From JBFXAM01 sp050184295 (GTDB lineage Bacteria > Planctomycetota > Phycisphaerae > UBA1845 > Fen-1342), in contig JBFXAM010000010.1 in the NCBI GenBank assembly GCA_050184295.1, positions 1-64,000 of the forward strand: DNA of 64,000 nt. The letters are read 5' to 3'. A model generated the notes under the pieces. It searched no databases. It was not told where the DNA came from and worked only from the letters and a program-made list of their open reading frames with translations. Of this stretch, positions 8,113-16,621 are shown piece by piece. Positions within the stretch are counted from its first letter, which is position 1. Each line of letters starts with the position of its first letter. The translations under genes were made by a program, and so were the position numbers.

Positions 8113-11100
8113 CTACGGGCGAGCGGCGGCTTTCGAAAGCAGGCTCTGCACCTCTTCGCGCTCCTTGGCGCTGAGCGCGTTGAGCTTCTGATCGATCGCC
8201 TGCACGCCCTTCAGGGCCGCCGCCGCTGCCGCCCCTTCGTCCGCCTCGGCCGCGGTCCGCGCCACTTTCAACAGCGCCCGGGCGCGCGCGGCGCTGATCG
8301 GCGGATGGAGTTCCGCGGCGCGCTGATACTCGCTCAGCGCTTCGCGCAGCCCGGCCGGTCGGCGTGTCAGGATGTATGCGCGCGTATCGCGCAGGTTCGG
8401 CTCCTGCGGCGCGAGCGCCACGGCGCGCGTCGAGAACTCCAGCGCCTCGTCCAGGTTGCTCTGCGTCTCCGCCAGGATCCACGCCAGGTCGTTCAGCGCC
8501 CGATAGTTCTCGGGGTGCGTCTCGAGCACCTTGCGATACAGCGCCTGCGCGCCGTCCAGGTCGCCGGTCTGATACTTCAGCAGCGCCAGGTCGAGCTGCG
8601 CGCTGACGAACTCCGGGGCCGTCCGCGTCAGGTACTCGAACAGCTCGACCGCCGTCTTGCGATAGGGCGCCGAGCCCGACGTCGCGAGCACCCCGGCTGC
8701 CGTTGCGACGATCTGCGGATCCTGCCCGCCCTTCTGTCGATACTCGGTGACCAGTCCCACGATGCGCTCGTAGTCGCGCTTACCCGCCAGCCACTGCAAC
8801 CGCGCGATCGCCACCGCGGGCGCATCCGGCGTCCGCTTCGCGGCCCGTTCGATCCACCGCCCCGCCGCGTCCAGCTCGCCCCGGATGCGCTCCAGCTCCG
8901 CCAGCGTCAGCATCAGCTCGGTGTTCTGCGGATCGAGCTCCTGCTGCTTCTGCACAAACGGCAGCGCCATCTGGGCCGCGTGCCCGTCGCCCGAAGTGAT
9001 CGCGGTCTGGAGGATGAACTTCCGCGCGTCCTCCGACTCGGGGGCTTCCTTCAGCACGAGCGCCGCCCAGTTCACGGCCGCCCGCACGTCGCCGAGCCGG
9101 CGCTCCACCTCAGCCTGCACCAGCCAGAAGCGCAGCTCTCGCGGCAGCTTTTGTCGGGCCTCGGCAATGCGCTGCCGGGCCGCGTCGCCCTCGCCGCGCT
9201 CCAGCGCCATCTGCACCAGTTGGATGTACGCGGGCACGAGCACCTCGTCGCGCGTGTCGCCGAGCGCCACGAGCTTCTTCAGCAGTTCCTCGGCCCGCAC
9301 GCGCTCCGCGGGCTGGCCTTCCTCGATCATCAGCGCCGCGCGAATCGCGATCAGCTCGCCGTCGTTCGGCGTCACCTGCTCCAGCCGCGCCAGCAGCTTC
9401 TCGGCCCGCTCCCGATCACCGGCGGCGCCGCGCGTCAGGTACCCACGCACCAGTTCGCGATCGAGCGCCGCGTTCTCGGGGAACTTCGCGACGCCCTCGT
9501 GCCAGACCGCGATCGCGGGGTCCATGCGTCCCGTCTGCTTGTAGAACGCCCCAAGCAGCCCGTAGCCGGCGCCGTCCTTGTCGAGGTCGCGCAGCTTGAG
9601 ATAGTCCAACTCCGCCGCGTCAAACTCGCCCAGCTTCGCCAACAGCCGCGCGCGGATCAGGTGCGCTTCGAAGCTCCCCGTACGTTTCACCGCCCCATCC
9701 GCGATCCCCCGCGCCTCGTCGATCGCCCCGTCGGCGCGCAGCAACTCGACCCGCGTGTCCGTGATGACCGGCGCGCCCGGCGCGAGCATTTCCGCCTCGT
9801 CGAGCACCTTCAGCGCCGCCGCGCGGTCCTTCGATTTCGCGTAGATCATCCGCGCCAGCAGCACGCGCCCGTTCAGGTCCTGCGCGTCCCCTGCCACGCG
9901 CTGCTTCAACAGTTCGATCGCCTGCTGCCGGTCGCCGCTCCGTTCCGCCGCCAGAATCTGGTAGCCCGTCCAGCGCTGCGGCGACCCAAGCTGATCGAGG
10001 AGCGCCGTGATGTCCGTGAAGCGCCCCTGCCTCTCCAGGAGCGCGAGCAGCCGCTCTTCCAATTCCGTCGAGTACCCGCTCGCGTCCGGGCGCAGCGCCC
10101 GCCGATACACTTCCTCCGCCTTCCCGAGATTGCCGCCTCGCTCGTAGAGGTCGCCCAGGCAGATCGCGGCCCCTACCAGGCTGGGGTCCGCCGCGATCAC
10201 GCGCGTCAGCGATTCCTCCAGCTCCTGCTGATGGTCGCGCCACTGCCCGGTCGCCAGCCACAGCTTCGCCTGGTAGTACCGCCAGCGCAGCCCCGAGTCG
10301 CCCTCGATCTGCCGCAGTTCGTCGATCACCGGCTGGGCCCGCGTCGCATCGTCCGGCAGCCGCGACAGGTCGAGAATCGTCATCCGCGTCCGCACGTCTC
10401 CGGCATCGACCTTGGCCAGCGCGAGGAGGGTCGCGATCGCCTCGTCGTACTTGCCCTGAAACGCGTCGACAATCGCGCGGGCGCGCTTCAAGTCCTGCTG
10501 TTCCGCGCCCGCTGCGACCTTCGTCAATCCCGTCTCGACTGCTGCCCGGGCCGCGTCAAGGTCGTTCAACGCGCGATGCAGTTCCGCCAGGGCCAGCCAG
10601 CCGTCCGCCACCGCCGGATACTTCTCGCACGCCGCGCGCAACCGCTCGACCGCGGTCTCGGTCTCGCCGCGCAGCGCCAGCAGGCGCGCCAGTTGCAGCT
10701 CCGCCCGCAACGCGTCGGGGCACGCCTTGACGGCGTCCTCCAGGATCTTGCGCGCGTCATCCGGCCGCCGATCGCGCAGCGCGATGCTCGCGAGCAGCAG
10801 GCGCGGCTCCACCTCCTGTGGGGCGCGCTGCACGAGCGCCTCCACGCGCCGCTTCAGCGCCGCGCGCTTCGACAGATCCGGGTCGTCGTAGACCTGCGGA
10901 ATCTCCAGTTGCAGGACCGCCACCTCGTCGGCCGGCGAACGCACCCCGTCGCTCGCGCCCGGCGTTGCGCCGCGCTCCTTCGCCGCCAGCTCGCCGGCGC
11001 GCTTCAGCGCCTCCGCCGCCCGCTCGGTCTGGTCCGTCCGTCCGTACGCGTCGGCCAGCAATTGCCAGCCGCGCGCCGACATCTCGTTCCGCGCGATCAG

Positions 11101-12453
11101 CGGCTCGAACCGGCGGATGACTTCGTAGGGCTTGCCCTCGCCCCACAGGACGAGCGACTCCAGGAACGCCGACGCCTCGTTCACTGCCTCGTCGCGGGCC
11201 GCCGGCAGAGCGCCGACGTACTCGTCGAATGCGGCGCGCGCCTTGGCGTGCTCCCGCGCCGCGACATACAGTCGGATCGCGTCCGGCAACACCGCGAGCC
11301 GCTGCCGCGGCGCACGCTCCTTCGACGTTGTCGCGAGCGCGTGGTCGGCAAGCTGCACGCCGTCGGCCACGGCTTGCCGGCGGAGCACAAGCTCCGCACC
11401 GAGCTGAAAGACCCGCGCCGGCCACTCGTCGGGATCGAGGATCTCGCGGGCCAGCACCGCGCGCGGCGCATTCGCGGCCAAGGCCAGTTGCTGCCCGGCG
11501 CGCTCCAGCTCGCCGATCTCGCGCCACTCCTCGCTCAGCATCAGCCGGACAAACGGGTCGTCGCCCGCCATCTGCTCGGCCTGCTCCAGGTCGGCCCGCG
11601 CGCTTTCAAACCAGCGCTGCCGCTCGCCGCCCGCCGCCGCCGCTCCGCTGATCCGATAGAAATTCGCGCGCGCCACAAGCGCCCGCGCCGAATTCGATTC
11701 GTACCGCACCGCCCAGTCGAGCCACTGCATCGCCGTGTTCTGCGGCTCGGCGAGCTGAAACGCGCTGGAGTCGACGCCCTTGGCCGGCCCCGAGCCGATG
11801 CCCTGTCCCTTCGTCGCGAGAAACGCGAGCATCGAGCACGCTTCGACGAATTCCCGGCTGTGCGATTTCGTCTGCTCAACGTGCGTCACGAACGTCGACA
11901 GCGCCTTCCAGGCTTCGTCGAACTTGTTCTGATACACGAGCGACTTCGCCAGCCAGATCGTCGCCGGCGCGTCGAACGCATCGCTCTCGAGGCGCTGGTT
12001 GGCGAGATACGACAGCTCCGTGTAATCGCCGGCGCTCGCGTACAGCCGCGCGAGCAGCGTAACCGCGGCGCGCTCGAGCTCCACGTGAAGCTCGGGGTTC
12101 CGCTCCTCCAGCCGCTGCTTTTCGACCACCCGCAGGATGCGGCGCTGGACCTCGATGACGGTTCGCAGGTTCTCGGCCGTCAGCGGGCGTGACGTCAGCA
12201 GTGCTTCGGCGTATTGCGGGAGCACTTGCATGTCGTTGGGATACTTGCCGAGATAGCGCCGGAACTGCTTCGCCGCCTCGTTCCAGTCGGCCGTCGCGAC
12301 GGCCGCTTTTGCGGCGCCGAGGGCCGTGTCGGCGATGCGGTTCTTGCGCAGATAATGCGCGGCCAGCAGCCCGCCGCCCCCGAGCACCAGGACGGCCGCG
12401 ATCGCCACGAGCACTTTGACGTTGATCCGACCAGCGGCTGCGCGTGGAAGCAT
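8113..12453 (-). CDS. Giant membrane-anchored TPR protein of exosortase locus
   Basis: The ATG at 12453 (GAGGGAA upstream) gives 1446 residues. A basic start and one hydrophobic segment (about 11-32, VKVLVAIAAVLVLGGGGLLAA) form an N-terminal anchor or uncleaved signal. The rest is TPR-like helical repeats, such as AETVYRRALR-type turns, DARKILEDAVKACPDALRAELQLARL and a well-formed C-terminal TPR at ALYRKVLETHPENYRALNDLAWILAE. In position and architecture it resembles the large TPR proteins that accompany PEP-CTERM/exosortase loci in other bacteria (PrsT-type), which are thought to scaffold EPS export at the envelope. That role is inferred. The opposite strand is open over almost the whole length, but this is a composition effect. 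Confidence 0.85.
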   Translation of the reverse strand: MLPRAAAGRINVKVLVAIAAVLVLGGGGLLAAHYLRKNRIADTALGAAKAAVATADWNEAAKQFRRYLGKYPNDMQVLPQYAEALLTSRPLTAENLRTVIEVQRRILRVVEKQRLEERNPELHVELERAAVTLLARLYASAGDYTELSYLANQRLESDAFDAPATIWLAKSLVYQNKFDEAWKALSTFVTHVEQTKSHSREFVEACSMLAFLATKGQGIGSGPAKGVDSSAFQLAEPQNTAMQWLDWAVRYESNSARALVARANFYRISGAAAAGGERQRWFESARADLEQAEQMAGDDPFVRLMLSEEWREIGELERAGQQLALAANAPRAVLAREILDPDEWPARVFQLGAELVLRRQAVADGVQLADHALATTSKERAPRQRLAVLPDAIRLYVAAREHAKARAAFDEYVGALPAARDEAVNEASAFLESLVLWGEGKPYEVIRRFEPLIARNEMSARGWQLLADAYGRTDQTERAAEALKRAGELAAKERGATPGASDGVRSPADEVAVLQLEIPQVYDDPDLSKRAALKRRVEALVQRAPQEVEPRLLLASIALRDRRPDDARKILEDAVKACPDALRAELQLARLLALRGETETAVERLRAACEKYPAVADGWLALAELHRALNDLDAARAAVETGLTKVAAGAEQQDLKRARAIVDAFQGKYDEAIATLLALAKVDAGDVRTRMTILDLSRLPDDATRAQPVIDELRQIEGDSGLRWRYYQAKLWLATGQWRDHQQELEESLTRVIAADPSLVGAAICLGDLYERGGNLGKAEEVYRRALRPDASGYSTELEERLLALLERQGRFTDITALLDQLGSPQRWTGYQILAAERSGDRQQAIELLKQRVAGDAQDLNGRVLLARMIYAKSKDRAAALKVLDEAEMLAPGAPVITDTRVELLRADGAIDEARGIADGAVKRTGSFEAHLIRARLLAKLGEFDAAELDYLKLRDLDKDGAGYGLLGAFYKQTGRMDPAIAVWHEGVAKFPENAALDRELVRGYLTRGAAGDRERAEKLLARLEQVTPNDGELIAIRAALMIEEGQPAERVRAEELLKKLVALGDTRDEVLVPAYIQLVQMALERGEGDAARQRIAEARQKLPRELRFWLVQAEVERRLGDVRAAVNWAALVLKEAPESEDARKFILQTAITSGDGHAAQMALPFVQKQQELDPQNTELMLTLAELERIRGELDAAGRWIERAAKRTPDAPAVAIARLQWLAGKRDYERIVGLVTEYRQKGGQDPQIVATAAGVLATSGSAPYRKTAVELFEYLTRTAPEFVSAQLDLALLKYQTGDLDGAQALYRKVLETHPENYRALNDLAWILAETQSNLDEALEFSTRAVALAPQEPNLRDTRAYILTRRPAGLREALSEYQRAAELHPPISAARARALLKVARTAAEADEGAAAAAALKGVQAIDQKLNALSAKEREEVQSLLSKAAARP

Positions 12454-12830
12454 GGTTCCCTCTCGGTTCGAGCATGGACGTTCCACGCACACCGCGGGCG
12501 GCGCGCAGCGGCACGTCGGTCACCTCGGATATCGAACCGCCGGGCCGCCGACTTGCCGGGTTCGGTGCACATCCGGCGGGAGGTGATAATTCATGCCGTC
12601 GCCGGGATGGGACCGCACTGCCGCAGGCCAGCGCCTGCTGCACACGGCCGAAAAAGGCCGACCCGGATGGACACTCGCTTTCACGAGCGCCATCCGGGTC
12701 GAGGCGTCTCAACCAATCCGTCGTTTCCCGGCAGCCGCGGACCGGCGGCGCCAGAACGGCGGCGGTGTCGCGGACCTGCGTCACGCACGACCGCCCGAGC
12801 GGGCGGCCGCGCGCGACGTTTCAAACCGAA
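12454..12830. other. Intergenic region with hairpin, no gene
   Basis: This gap lies between the PEP-CTERM gene stop and the giant TPR gene start, both on the minus strand. Apart from the hairpin at 12646-12700 I see no coding frame with a ribosome site. The TPR gene promoter is expected here. Confidence 0.5.
12646..12700 (-). terminator. Candidate terminator after PEP-CTERM gene
   Basis: GACCCGGATGG (12660-12670) and CCATCCGGGTC (12690-12700) form a perfect 11-bp stem, with a smaller CTCG/CGAG pair in the loop. On the minus strand the stem is followed by GGCCTTTTTCGGCC (12646-12659), a short T-run inside a second small hairpin. This suits partial termination downstream of the PEP-CTERM gene and before the TPR gene. 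Confidence 0.5.
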
Positions 12831-13553
12831 CTACGCCAGGCGGCGCTTGCTGCGGGCCAGCATCGCCAGGCCGATCGCACCGAGGGCGACGCCCGCGGGC
12901 TCCGGAATCATCGACGGCGCCAGGATGTCCGCCTGCGCGCTCAGACCGCTGTCGAGCACGTCCGCGAACGACTGGATGTAGTACGTCGCGTCCGTCTCGA
13001 ACCAGATACGGGCCGACGTGTGGCCCGCGCGAAGCTCCGTCCCGTTCGCACCGACCGCAAACTGCCACGCCGGCGCGCCGTTCGTGAAGTTGCGCTCGAT
13101 GAAGTACGCGTCACCGTCGCTCCAGCTCTCCGGACCGCCGCGCGGACGCGTGCTGCCCGTGCCGTCCGAGCCGGCGTCGAGAATGCGGAGCGGCGGCGCC
13201 CAACCGGCGATCGCCGGCGCGACACGCACCAGACCGCTCGCCAGGTCCGCCGGGCCGTCGACCGTCACCGTGTAGATGAACCCCAACCGGCCGCCGCCAA
13301 CGTCGCGGACTTCGCTGTAGATGTTGCCGACGAAGTCGCCGACCATCGGACCCGTCAGCGAAGCCACCAACGTTCCCGTCGTGACCCACGCCGGCGTCGC
13401 CGTCGTGTAGAACGGACCCGCCGTGCCCGGCACGCCCGTGCCGCTCAGCGACGGATTGAACCAGAAGTCGCCCGGATTCAGATCGGCGTGGGCAAGCGCC
13501 GGACCGATGGCGGTCATCACCACCATCGCTCGAAGTAGACCACGAAACTTCAT
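12831..13553 (-). CDS. PEP-CTERM sorting-domain protein
   Basis: The ATG at 13553, after a GGAGGGG ribosome site, gives 240 residues. There is a signal peptide (MKFRGLLRAMVVMTAIGPALAHAD). The mature part is beta-rich and Gly/Thr-rich with no named domain. The C-terminus is the tripartite sorting signal: PEPAG, the hydrophobic stretch VALGAIGLAMLA and the basic RSKRRLA. Such proteins are cleaved or anchored by exosortases and displayed with extracellular polysaccharide. The exosortase gene is about 950 bases upstream on the same strand, so this is a likely dedicated substrate. Confidence 0.88.
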   Translation of the reverse strand: MKFRGLLRAMVVMTAIGPALAHADLNPGDFWFNPSLSGTGVPGTAGPFYTTATPAWVTTGTLVASLTGPMVGDFVGNIYSEVRDVGGGRLGFIYTVTVDGPADLASGLVRVAPAIAGWAPPLRILDAGSDGTGSTRPRGGPESWSDGDAYFIERNFTNGAPAWQFAVGANGTELRAGHTSARIWFETDATYYIQSFADVLDSGLSAQADILAPSMIPEPAGVALGAIGLAMLARSKRRLA

Positions 13554-13688
13554 AAGACCCCTCCCGAGAAGTTGAAACACGCGTGTAACAACACCGCCAA
13601 CACCCACGGTCGACGGGTACCGGACCAGCCGCACAATTCATTCGAGGATTCTGGAGTACGCCTGTAACGCCGAGACGGACCGCGCGCC

Positions 13689-14282
13689 CTACCGCGGCGG
13701 ACCGCGCGGCGACAGCGCGCTGGATGGAAAACAACGGCGTGGCGACGCCGGCCCAACGCAAACACGCGCGCCAGGCGGCGGAGGCTCCGTCAGAAACGTC
13801 GCAATCACATGGACGATCGCGGCGGGAAATCCAAGATCCAGCGGCGTCGCGTGCCCAATCTGGCGCGCGTCCGCGTGATACCAGTCCGGCACGCAGCCCA
13901 GATTGAGCTTTCGCGCCGAGCGGCCCAGCTGCCACGCCCCGACGCTGCCGAGCGCATACAGAAACAGGGCCGCGCTGCTCGGCGCCGTCGGCGAGAGCCG
14001 CACCACCGCCGCGCGGGTCCGCGGATCCCCGACGCCGTCGTCGGCCACCGGGACCCGATTCAACTCATCGAGGTAGAACGCCGCCGGCGGCGATGGCTTC
14101 ACGCCCCTAGCATCCGCGCTGGCCACGTCGCCAGGGGTCGCCGCCGCGCTCGCGTCGCCCGCCCACGCCGCGCTCACCCATGGGCGCGGCGTGAGCTCGG
14201 CGTGCGCGACAACGCACGTCGCGCCGACGACGAAAGCTGCAACCAGGCTGCGACAGCGTTTCAACAAGCACCCCCCGGACAT
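13689..14282 (-). CDS. Uncharacterised exported protein with C-terminal membrane segment
   Basis: The chosen ATG (14282) gives 197 residues; the frame extends to 14381. The N-terminus has a signal peptide (about 1-27, hydrophobic LVAAFVVGATCVVAHA) with mature start near ELTPRPW. A low-complexity middle follows. Then comes a hydrophobic segment, SSAALFLYALGSVGAWQLG (about 112-130), a basic RSARKL and a 50-residue tail with VPDWYHADARQIGHATPLDL, ending SALSPRGPPR. The hydrophobic-plus-basic layout resembles an exosortase sorting signal, but the tail is too long for a standard one and there is no PEP motif. I have a general impression that similar WYH...QIGHA...RGPP tails occur in other planctomycetes. 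The exosortase gene lies just upstream on the same strand. Function unknown. Confidence 0.55.
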   Translation of the reverse strand: MSGGCLLKRCRSLVAAFVVGATCVVAHAELTPRPWVSAAWAGDASAAATPGDVASADARGVKPSPPAAFYLDELNRVPVADDGVGDPRTRAAVVRLSPTAPSSAALFLYALGSVGAWQLGRSARKLNLGCVPDWYHADARQIGHATPLDLGFPAAIVHVIATFLTEPPPPGARVCVGPASPRRCFPSSALSPRGPPR

Positions 14283-14505
14283 CCAGTGCGATGCGCAGCT
14301 CGCGGGAGCAGTGCACCCACAGTGGAAGATTAAAGCGGATGCGGAAGCGAAGTCAACGAAAATGCCTGCTTTGCAGCCCAAACGCGGGCAAATCCCGGCG
14401 TCCCAAAATGCGTGTCTGATAGTACAGCGATTGCTCGGGGGTGCGCGTCGCCCGCTTCGCCAGCGCTCGCTGACGTCGACCGGTTGCCTCGAGCGACACG
14501 CGCCG

Positions 14506-15537
14506 CTAACGCGTTGGCTTGGACCACGACTCGTGTCGTTCCCCCGACCGCGCCGCGCTGTGCGGCGCCGTGTGGCGGCTCAGAGCTTCGCGCCCCGCGG
14601 CATGCGCCGGCGTGCGGCGCCGTCCGCACGGTTCGCGCACCACGATGCGGTCGAGCAGCCAGAGCTCGCCCATCAGCAGTAACACCGCCATCGGCATCAT
14701 CGTCACGCCCGCAAAGTCATGGAAAAACGTCTGCGCCGTCGCGCTACCGAACCCCATGAACAGCAGTGCCGTCGCCACCAGCCGCAGGAGGTTGCAGACC
14801 ACTGCGATGGGCACGCTCGACAGCACCAGCGCCGCCTTCATCCAACCCGGCCGCGCCACCAGCAGCGCCATCGCCGACGCGACCACCGTGAATGCCGTCA
14901 GCATGCGCAGGCCGCTGCACGCTTCCGCGACCGCGAGCGGAACCGAGTCGTTGAGCACGAGCACGAACCCCTCGCGATCCGCGGTCACGCCCAGCACTTC
15001 CAGCAAGAATACGGCGCCCGTCGTCGATGTCTCCTGAAGCGGGCCCGACACGGTGTTGTGAACGCGCGCCGGCATCGGCAGCATCAGAAACAGAAATGCC
15101 AGAATCCAGCGCAGCCTCCAGAACACGCCCGCCCCGCCGATCGTCAGCACCACGCCCACCAGGCAGAGCACCAGCGCCAGCCGCTCGATCGATTCGTACA
15201 GGAACATCATTCCATAGATGCGCAGCCCGCAGGCAAACGCCACCAGCGCCAGCCCCGCCCAGCAAGGCCCGCGGAACGCCCGGACGAGCTCGGATCGCCG
15301 ACGCCAGGCAAGATACGCGGCGGTCGGGAGCACCAGTTGCCCCACGGAGTAGTCGGGGCTGCGCTCCCAGATGCGATACAGCTCAAACGCCGTCTTCCAG
15401 AACGACCACACCAGCGCCGCCGCCGCAAGCGCCAGAAACGCCGCCAGCCCCCACGCCGACGCGCCGCGATTTGCGGTGAACACGCCGCTGCGGACGGCCT
15501 TCGCCCGCGAGTCGCCGGTCATGCCTCGGTTCGGCAT
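14506..15537 (-). CDS. Exosortase (transmembrane sorting transpeptidase)
   Basis: Exosortases are integral inner-membrane cysteine enzymes that process proteins with PEP-CTERM-type tails. The 343 residues contain about eight hydrophobic segments between 30 and 300. The catalytic set is visible: Cys207 in AEACSGLR, Arg252 in NLLRLVATALL and His273 in FFHDFAG. The ATG at 15537 lies 6 bases after the epsI stop with GAAGGAAG before it, so translation is probably coupled. A 43-residue basic cytoplasmic tail after the last membrane segment is unusual but may be poorly conserved. I do not assign an Xrt subclass. Confidence 0.93.
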   Translation of the reverse strand: MPNRGMTGDSRAKAVRSGVFTANRGASAWGLAAFLALAAAALVWSFWKTAFELYRIWERSPDYSVGQLVLPTAAYLAWRRRSELVRAFRGPCWAGLALVAFACGLRIYGMMFLYESIERLALVLCLVGVVLTIGGAGVFWRLRWILAFLFLMLPMPARVHNTVSGPLQETSTTGAVFLLEVLGVTADREGFVLVLNDSVPLAVAEACSGLRMLTAFTVVASAMALLVARPGWMKAALVLSSVPIAVVCNLLRLVATALLFMGFGSATAQTFFHDFAGVTMMPMAVLLLMGELWLLDRIVVREPCGRRRTPAHAAGREALSRHTAPHSAARSGERHESWSKPTR

Positions 15538-15543
15538 CTTCCT

Positions 15544-16296
15544 TCACTCCCCTGCCCGCCGGGCGGCGTTCTCGACCTCGGTCAGCTTCGCGATGACGTG
15601 CGGTGCGAATTCCTGCGCAAACTGCCGAACGCTCTCCGCGGCCCGCCCCGTCCGCAACGCGCCGCCCGCGGCGCTCACCTGCACCTGCGCGACGTACTTC
15701 ACGCCCGCGGCCCCGCGCCACGCGCGCGACCGGAGCAGCGAGACATCATGCGAAAACCGCCCGTCGACGATGTAGAAACCCAACACGATCACCTGGCTGC
15801 GGTCAAACCCGCCCCGGAAGAACTCGTACTGCTGCGCCGGAATCGCCGCGTCGCGCGCCAACGCCAGCTCGACCCGCTCCGTGCCCCGCAGCGTCCAACC
15901 CGCGCTCGGATAACAAATGTCCGGCCGGTGCGGCTGGAGATCGCGGGCTCGTACGCCGTAACCGACGAACACCGTCACCGCGTCGCGACCGCCGTCGCGC
16001 GTGTAGGTGCGCGAGAGGTGATCATCAGTGTCGGTTCGTTGAATGATCGCTTCCTCGATCGGCAGCTCGCGGCCCTCCCACGCGCCGATGCGCAGCGGCA
16101 ACGTCGCGAGCGTGCCGCGCGCCATGACGATGTGGTTCGGCTCCATCTCCAGGTACGTCGCTAGCGCACGATAGCCGGCCCCAAACGCGACGAGCCCCCC
16201 CGCCAGCACGAGGCACGGGAGCCGGGCGGCTCTCGTGAAGGGCACTGCGACCGTTTCCGCTGGCGCGTCGCGGGGTTCATTGAGTCGACGGTTCAC
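15544..16296 (-). CDS. epsI: Exosortase-associated EpsI-family protein
   Basis: EpsI-domain proteins accompany exosortases as a separate protein or as a C-terminal fusion and are needed for EPS-related processing; the exact chemistry is not established. The GTG at 16296 has GGGAG 6 bases upstream and gives 250 residues; the longer open frame to 16641 starts with Arg/Pro-rich sequence and is not credible. An N-terminal membrane segment (about 25-45, LPCLVLAGGLVAFGAGYRAL) precedes the periplasmic domain. Family hallmarks are IGAWEGRE, VTVFVGYGVRARD, HRPDICYPSAGWTL and QQYEFFRGGFDRSQVIVLGFYIVDG. It lies directly upstream of the exosortase gene with a 6-base gap. Confidence 0.88.
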   Translation of the reverse strand: MNRRLNEPRDAPAETVAVPFTRAARLPCLVLAGGLVAFGAGYRALATYLEMEPNHIVMARGTLATLPLRIGAWEGRELPIEEAIIQRTDTDDHLSRTYTRDGGRDAVTVFVGYGVRARDLQPHRPDICYPSAGWTLRGTERVELALARDAAIPAQQYEFFRGGFDRSQVIVLGFYIVDGRFSHDVSLLRSRAWRGAAGVKYVAQVQVSAAGGALRTGRAAESVRQFAQEFAPHVIAKLTEVENAARRAGE

Positions 16297-16621
16297 ACGA
16301 AGATCTCCCAGCGGACTGACCACTCCAGCGGACCGCACAGCGCCCCACGCGCAACGGTTCGCCACGTCGTTATCGGTTCGATCGGCGCTTGAGTTTTCAT
16401 GCCGTCGTGGCGGTCGCGACCGCACGGCGTGTCCACGGACCGCGCGTCCGGCGGGATCCAGCAGGGAACGGAATTGGGCTACCGCGCTCGCTCCCGGGAT
16501 CGGTTTTGTTATCAAACCTAGAGTCGGCCTACTTTGCCCACACTGAATCTCATTAGGATGCTTCCCCCATGTCCGCGTGAATCTGGAGAAGATGCGCGGA
16601 CGCTGCGCTGGGAAGGAAGCC
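16297..16621. other. Divergent intergenic region
   Basis: This is the gap between epsI (minus) and the beta-helix protein gene (plus). It is mostly GC-rich. An AT-richer stretch at about 16500-16560 is the probable location of the divergent promoters, but no -35/-10 pair with normal spacing stands out. No gene is seen. Confidence 0.45.

Noticed and set aside
7852..12192. 1446-residue open frame on the plus strand
   Set aside because: It is the exact antisense of the giant TPR gene; the peptide is Arg/Leu/Gln-rich with no domain or ribosome site. High GC in third codon positions keeps the opposite frame open.
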